64,000 nt of DNA, from positions 4,183,786-4,247,785 of the forward strand of contig NZ_CP036339.1 of the NCBI RefSeq assembly GCF_007746075.1. Direction: 5' to 3'. The position numbers and the translations under genes are program-made. Below the pieces are notes generated by a model. The model searched no databases. It had not been told where the DNA came from and was given only the letters and a program-made list of their open reading frames with translations. This document shows, one piece after another, positions 61,001-64,000 of the stretch (within the stretch, counting starts at the first letter, position 1; the number at the start of each line of letters is the position of its first letter). The DNA comes from Lacipirellula limnantheis. GTDB taxonomy: Bacteria > Planctomycetota > Planctomycetia > Pirellulales > Lacipirellulaceae.

Positions 61001-61653
61001 TCGATCGAGCGAAGGCGCTCAGCACGGCAGGCGGCACTGACCAGGCCGCGTTCTACGACTCCAGCGGCAGCGACACTTATTACGCGGGGTACGTGCGGTC
61101 GGTCCTCACCGGGGCCGGGTACTGGAATGAAGCGGAAGGGTTCGACAGCTGCGTCGCGACCTCAACGGCCGGGGGATATGACACCGCGGAGTTCTACGGC
61201 TCCGCCGGCGACGACGTCTATTCGGCGTGGTCAACTCGGGCGAACTTGTCAGGTTTAGGGTATCTCACCGAAGCTCAGAATTTCAAAAAGGCGAAGGCTT
61301 GGTCGGGCGGCGGAAACGATCAGGCGATGTTCTACGATTCCATTGGCGACGACACGATTTACGCCGGCGAGATTCGTGCAATCCTCACGGGAAATGGTTT
61401 TTGGAACGAGGCCGAGGGCTTCGCCCGCAGCGCTGTTCATTGCACTGCGGGAGGCAATGATAGGGCGTATCTGTATGGTTCTGCGGGAAACGATAACCTC
61501 ACCGGAAGCGGCGCGACCGCACTGTTGCAGGGAGCGAGTTTCCGGCACGAACTAGATGGCCTGGATGCAATCGTCGCAGACTTGTCCGGCGGCGGCTCCG
61601 ACAATGTCAACGTTACAGCAACTGACTACGCCTTCAGCGTCATCGGACGATAA
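58036..61653 (+). CDS. Giant subtilisin-like (S8) protein with PPC domain, poly-Gly linker and ten 47-residue repeats
   Basis: 1205 residues from ATG 58036. The N-terminus has no classical signal peptide but carries VEQLEDRRVMSAD, the LEPR/LEDR-type opening of giant planctomycete surface proteins. Residues ~85-395: peptidase S8 with the triad Asp105 (VAVIDSGI), His148 (GHGTHVSGI) and Ser324 (GTSMAAPYVAG), plus the oxyanion Asn in AVSAGNSF. ~405-495: a PPC-like beta domain (DADYFKFTANATGNFTFNVT). ~497-520: an almost pure glycine linker. ~520-720: beta domains. ~724-1191: ten repeats of ~47 residues, consensus AxFYDSAGDDxYxAxSxRxx then GFxxExxGFD, alternating AW and AG types. It probably cleaves proteins at the surface; the repeats likely form an elongated beta structure. 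Confidence 0.88.
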   Translation: MARKDSRTRDFIAHVEQLEDRRVMSADPLIEHNSVDEFPGLEQTVQTGTLGDPDFWIDAEDTSTFDDYFHEVEQALVEAHNLTGWYNVQSNYGFTGRGQTVAVIDSGIAYNHFALGGGIGANYRVVGGWDFTEENDWNIYDDGPSGGHGTHVSGIIGGSGTPNTGVAPGVDFVGLRVFNDTGAGYFSWVENALRWVLQNQNSFENPITTINLSMGVSSWNAATIPQWANLEDEFQALEAAGIFIAVSAGNSFTSFNAPGLSYPASSQYVVPVMATTDSGSLSYFSQRLPRAIAAPGQSIVSTIPDYKGNNNQVGDDYGAMSGTSMAAPYVAGASVIIRQAMEFVGMTNITQDMIFNHMMANADTLFDAATNLSYKRLNLQKAVDALMPSDDYGSTTATAFNLGTITGTSTTSGAIGKKSDADYFKFTANATGNFTFNVTSSQQELAASWQVYAANGTTLATQNANGVSFTVTAGQTYTVRLTTTGGVGKYTFTAAAGGSGGGSGGGGGGGGGGGGGGGGAVQPSFTDWGVLDFGQYNDVVIGGERWFRVEAARTGMLSVLGQYTGANGATVSIYNSSMQLIAGGVNAGSTTRSDIQAAAGGEYFIRVTGSAADVDLSVVNLVSQSGQTVTVAGSNGNDAYSFAAGATQVVTINGVQYSFAASAANQFNFQGGGGADVITLVGSTGSEIANLYAGSSSLAGATYAVSAVGFETQNLRGGGGVDIANLYDSAGDDAFTAWSDRVVLAGTGYSNEARDFDNAKAFATAGGVDTATFYDTAGDDVFIAGSLRAILAGVGYFNWAEGFDSSIAYATAGGYDQVEYYDSAGNDVYTAWSNRATFSGAGFSHDARGFDRTKAFATSGVDQATFYDSAGDDLYIAGSVRGILTGNGFWNEAQGFDSTVAHATGGGTDRVEFYDSAGDDTVSAWSNRVTISGNGFSHDSRGFERTTSFASSGYDVANLYDSAGNDTLTARPTQVTLAGSGYSNEVRGFDRAKALSTAGGTDQAAFYDSSGSDTYYAGYVRSVLTGAGYWNEAEGFDSCVATSTAGGYDTAEFYGSAGDDVYSAWSTRANLSGLGYLTEAQNFKKAKAWSGGGNDQAMFYDSIGDDTIYAGEIRAILTGNGFWNEAEGFARSAVHCTAGGNDRAYLYGSAGNDNLTGSGATALLQGASFRHELDGLDAIVADLSGGGSDNVNVTATDYAFSVIGR

Positions 61654-61679
61654 GAATTTGCGAAATCCGCTGACTGAGC

Positions 61680-62621
61680 CTACCAATGGCGAAGGCGGGC
61701 GACGCCGACGCCTGACTGCCCGAACCCATTCCCGTTGTAGAGGAGATACGTCTCGTTACCGCACCGCTCGATCCAGCAGTACTCGAGCATCTGCGAATCC
61801 CAGCCGTCACCCGAGCGGCTGATGCCGCACTGGCCCGCGGGTCGCCAAGCGATGCCGTCGGTCGATTCGGCGTATTCCAGCCGGTACGCCCGATCGGGGA
61901 TCGAGCGATATCCCGCGAGCCAGCGCCGCGAATAAATCATCACGTACCGGTCAGCCAGACGAACCACGCAGGGGCGGCCAATTGCTTCGCCGTCGGCGGC
62001 CGCGATGCACGAGATGCCGGTTATTTGCCAATCAATGCCATCCGCTGATTCGGCGTACTTGACGTGATAACGCGGTTCCCAACGCCCGTCGATCTCTTGC
62101 CAACCGGTACACGAGACGTACCACATGCGCCACCGGCCATCTTCATTCAGCACGCAGGGGGCCGTCGCGAAAAACGGCTCTCGCGAACTACGATCGACGA
62201 CCGGCCCCTGCGAGTAGCGCTCAAAGGTTTGCCCGCGATCATGGCTAATCGCCAATCCAATAGACAGTCGATACGGCACCGTGCCAATGACGTTCCAACC
62301 GAGATAGTAGAGTCGGAGTTCATCACCATTGGGAACAAGCCAGGACGGCATGACGCCGCAGTCATCGAACGTGCCCGGTGCGCCAAGCGACAACACGGGG
62401 GCGGCGTCGAAGCTCGCGACGCGCGGCGCCGCGCTCGGCAGCGTCGAGACGTCGAGCGTCAACCGGCCGATTCGCGATTTGCCCTGGGCGTCGCGCGTGC
62501 TGACGTAGACCCACCACTGATCTGCGGAGAGGGGCTGCACCACCGGCAACGTCGCGTGCGTCCGCGCCCAATCGGCCTCGCCGCTTGGCGCCCAGAGCAG
62601 CCCGAGCTTCTCCCACTGCAT
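61680..62621 (-). CDS. Five-bladed propeller glycosidase-like protein (GH43/GH32/GH130-like fold)
   Basis: 313 residues, no signal peptide. Repeated blade patterns: ADQWWVYVSTRDAQGKSRIG, DDCGVMPSWLVPNGDELRLY, YLGWNVIGTVPYRLSIGLAI, RWRMWYVSCTGWQEIDGRWE, YHVKYAESADGIDWQITGIS, YRLEYAESTDGIAWRPAGQC and QMLEYCWIERCGNETYLLYN. Acidic residues at blade starts recall the furanosidase-superfamily propellers, but I cannot assign catalytic residues, so the family is open. In many bacteria such proteins lie in polysaccharide-biosynthesis clusters; the epimerase gene 55 bases downstream on the same strand of the map supports a nucleotide-sugar or envelope-glycan context. Cytoplasmic by sequence. Confidence 0.7.
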   Translation of the reverse strand: MQWEKLGLLWAPSGEADWARTHATLPVVQPLSADQWWVYVSTRDAQGKSRIGRLTLDVSTLPSAAPRVASFDAAPVLSLGAPGTFDDCGVMPSWLVPNGDELRLYYLGWNVIGTVPYRLSIGLAISHDRGQTFERYSQGPVVDRSSREPFFATAPCVLNEDGRWRMWYVSCTGWQEIDGRWEPRYHVKYAESADGIDWQITGISCIAAADGEAIGRPCVVRLADRYVMIYSRRWLAGYRSIPDRAYRLEYAESTDGIAWRPAGQCGISRSGDGWDSQMLEYCWIERCGNETYLLYNGNGFGQSGVGVARLRHW

Positions 62622-62676
62622 CGCTCATCCTTCAGTTAAAGCAGCGGCGCCCTCAAAATCGCCCACCCGTTCAGGA

Positions 62677-63609
62677 TCAAGTTAGCGATTTGTAATACTC
62701 GATTGACCGGCGCAGCCCTTCATCGAAATCGATCGTCGGCTCGTAAGCTAATGTCTCGCGAGCAGCCGTGATGTCAGCCAGACTATCGCGGACGTCGCCG
62801 ACGCGCGCCGCGGCGAAAATTGGTTCGATCTTCGTCCCGAGGACTCGATTGATGCTTTCGATTAGTTCCAGCAGACTGTATTGTCGACCGCAGGCGACGT
62901 TGAAGATTCGCCCGCTCGCCGCGGGGGCGGCCGCCGCGGCCAGATTCCCGCGCACGACGTTCTCAACGTACGTGAAATCGCGCGACTGTCCGCCGTCGCC
63001 GAAAACCGTCGGCCGCTTGCCCGCCAACATCGATACGACGAACTTTGGAATGACCGCGGAGTATTCGCCGTTGGGATCCTGACGCGGGCCGAAGACATTG
63101 AAGTAACGAATGACGACGGTCTCCAAACCGTACGACGCGGCAAAAGCTTGGCAGTAGGCCTCGCCAGCGAGTTTGGCGGCTGCGTAGGGGGATAGCGGCG
63201 CGGGGAGATCGCTTTCGCGTTTTGCAGCGAAAGGTTGATTGCCGTAAGCGCTGCTCGAGCCGGCGTACACCACTCGCTTCACGCCGCCGCGACGAGCCGC
63301 ATCGAGCACATGCAGCGTGCCGGTCGCACACGCGGCATGGCTCGCTGCCGGCTCAGCCAGGCTGCGCGGCACCGAGGCCATGGCAGCCTGGTGAAAGACG
63401 ACGTCAACGCCCGCCACCGCCTGCTCGACTTGCTTCGCATCGAGGAGGTCGCCTTTCACGAGCTCGACCTGTTTGCCGAGGTGGGCGAGATTGTCCGTCT
63501 TGCCTGTGCTCAGATTGTCGAAGACGCGCACCTCGTCGCCGCGCTCCACCAGCGCGGTCGCGAGATGCGAACCGATGAACCCGGCGCCGCCCGTCACGAG
63601 ATACTTCAT
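62677..63609 (-). CDS. NAD-dependent nucleotide-sugar epimerase/dehydratase (GalE-like SDR)
   Basis: 310 residues from ATG 63609 with GGGGGA five bases upstream. Rossmann start MKYLVTGGAGFIGSHLATAL with the GxxGxxG motif; DNLSTGKTDNLAHL; VFHQAAMASVPRSLAEPAAS; catalytic VYAGSSSAYG and SPYAAAKLAGEAYCQAFAAS with the YxxxK; VIRYFNVFGPRQDPNGEYSA is the substrate-binding loop. This is an extended SDR most like UDP-glucose 4-epimerase and its GlcNAc relatives: it interconverts UDP-hexoses for envelope glycans in the cytoplasm. The exact sugar is not decided by sequence. It probably shares a transcript with the propeller gene downstream (61680-62621). Confidence 0.93.
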   Translation of the reverse strand: MKYLVTGGAGFIGSHLATALVERGDEVRVFDNLSTGKTDNLAHLGKQVELVKGDLLDAKQVEQAVAGVDVVFHQAAMASVPRSLAEPAASHAACATGTLHVLDAARRGGVKRVVYAGSSSAYGNQPFAAKRESDLPAPLSPYAAAKLAGEAYCQAFAASYGLETVVIRYFNVFGPRQDPNGEYSAVIPKFVVSMLAGKRPTVFGDGGQSRDFTYVENVVRGNLAAAAAPAASGRIFNVACGRQYSLLELIESINRVLGTKIEPIFAAARVGDVRDSLADITAARETLAYEPTIDFDEGLRRSIEYYKSLT

Positions 63610-63654
63610 GCGATTCCCCCACCTGTTGCTTCGGGACGCCACATCGTCTGAACC

Positions 63655-64000
63655 CTACGCACGTCGCCAACTGCTGATGTGGCGCTCCATCCGCTCATCG
63701 AGGTCGGGAATCGCTCCCCGCAACCGCGCGGAGAGCGGGCCGACTTGCTCGCCACGGCGAATGTCTCCCAGGTATTCGACGAGGGTGCGATGCGCCGCCG
63801 CTGGCCCATGCAGCATGAAGTGGACCCACGACCAGGCAAAACGATACTCGATGCTGCCCATGTCGCCCACCTCTTGCCGTTGTTCCAGCGTCTCGACCGA
63901 GCGTAACATCCCCAACCGCATGTTCCAACGGAGCGCGGCGAGGTGAGGGTGCCCGTAGGCGCGGTCAGGTTCGCTCATTTCGAAATATTCCGCCAGTCCT
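63655..64000 (-). CDS. DUF1570-like protein, C-terminal end (5' part beyond the window)
   Basis: On the minus strand the frame is open from the window edge to a stop at 63655, about 114 residues. It begins GLAEYFEMSEPDRAYGHPHL and continues RWNMRLGMLRSVETLEQRQE, YRFAWSWVHFMLHGPAAAHR and TLVEYLGDIRRGEQVGPLSA. EGLAEYFE followed by AWSWVHFML is how I recognise the end of the planctomycete DUF1570 family, which holds an HExxH-type metalloprotease-like motif further upstream, here outside the window. The ATG at 63978 within the frame is not taken as the start because the homology begins before it. Function unknown. Confidence 0.65.
   Translation of the reverse strand, partial: GLAEYFEMSEPDRAYGHPHLAALRWNMRLGMLRSVETLEQRQEVGDMGSIEYRFAWSWVHFMLHGPAAAHRTLVEYLGDIRRGEQVGPLSARLRGAIPDLDERMERHISSWRRA

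Noticed and set aside
1..64000. CRISPR arrays, tRNA or rRNA genes
   Set aside because: No regularly spaced direct repeats and no cloverleaf or rRNA-like sequence were noticed on either strand; a tRNAscan and Infernal run would settle this.

Overview
The window comes from a planctomycete, most probably of the Pirellulales (Lacipirellula/Pirellula-like). The evidence is gene content and GC-rich codon use: two DUF1559 prepilin-like proteins, a DUF1501 gene next to a DUF1549/DUF1553 gene, a PVC-type CxxCH cytochrome fused to a dehydrogenase-like propeller, seven clear PEP-CTERM proteins, several with type I dockerin repeats, and XylR regulators that fuse a LacI-type sensor to AraC helices. No rRNA, tRNA or CRISPR array was found.

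Layout. 1-9 kb: a truncated TPR gene, then exported PEP-CTERM/dockerin proteins (one with an exo/endonuclease/phosphatase domain), a XylR-type regulator, a DUF1559 protein and two tandem paralogous surface proteins. 9-25 kb: a sugar-utilisation locus with a LacI regulator, an ABC sugar importer (binding protein and two permeases, no ATPase), a 1188-residue cytoplasmic GH94 phosphorylase-like protein, an exported glycoamylase-fold/dockerin protein, two more PEP-CTERM proteins, a DUF1559 protein and a convergent GH144-type (glycoamylase PF10091-like) gene. A 14-base LacI-type operator lies in the lacI promoter and again in the GH144 promoter, with a close variant at the end of the operon. I read this as a probable beta-1,2-glucan (sophoro-oligosaccharide) system; the substrate is inferred.

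25-34 kb: a nine-EF-hand lipoprotein with DUF1501 and DUF1549/1553 partners, an exported lactonase-type propeller, and two peptidoglycan enzymes (NlpC/P60 and amidase). 34-38 kb: a graveyard of mobile DNA containing a truncated serine recombinase interrupted at a TA by an IS630-type end, two inverted IS630 C-terminal remnants, an IS630 N-terminal fragment and one intact sigma-like gene. 38-49 kb: a beta-helix carbohydrate-active protein, a PBP4-type carboxypeptidase, a large haem protein, xylose isomerase with its XylR regulator, and a PQQ-type propeller. 49-54 kb: an rbs-type importer in line with a NagA-like deacetylase. 54-64 kb: a dicarboxylate symporter with an inserted calcium-loop-like motif, a DUF4394 PEP-CTERM protein, TspO, a very large subtilisin-like protein with ten 47-residue repeats, a glycosidase-like propeller, a nucleotide-sugar epimerase and the end of a DUF1570-like gene.

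The overall picture is a bacterium that displays and secretes glycan-degrading proteins, imports the resulting oligosaccharides and controls each set locally with LacI- or XylR-type regulators.
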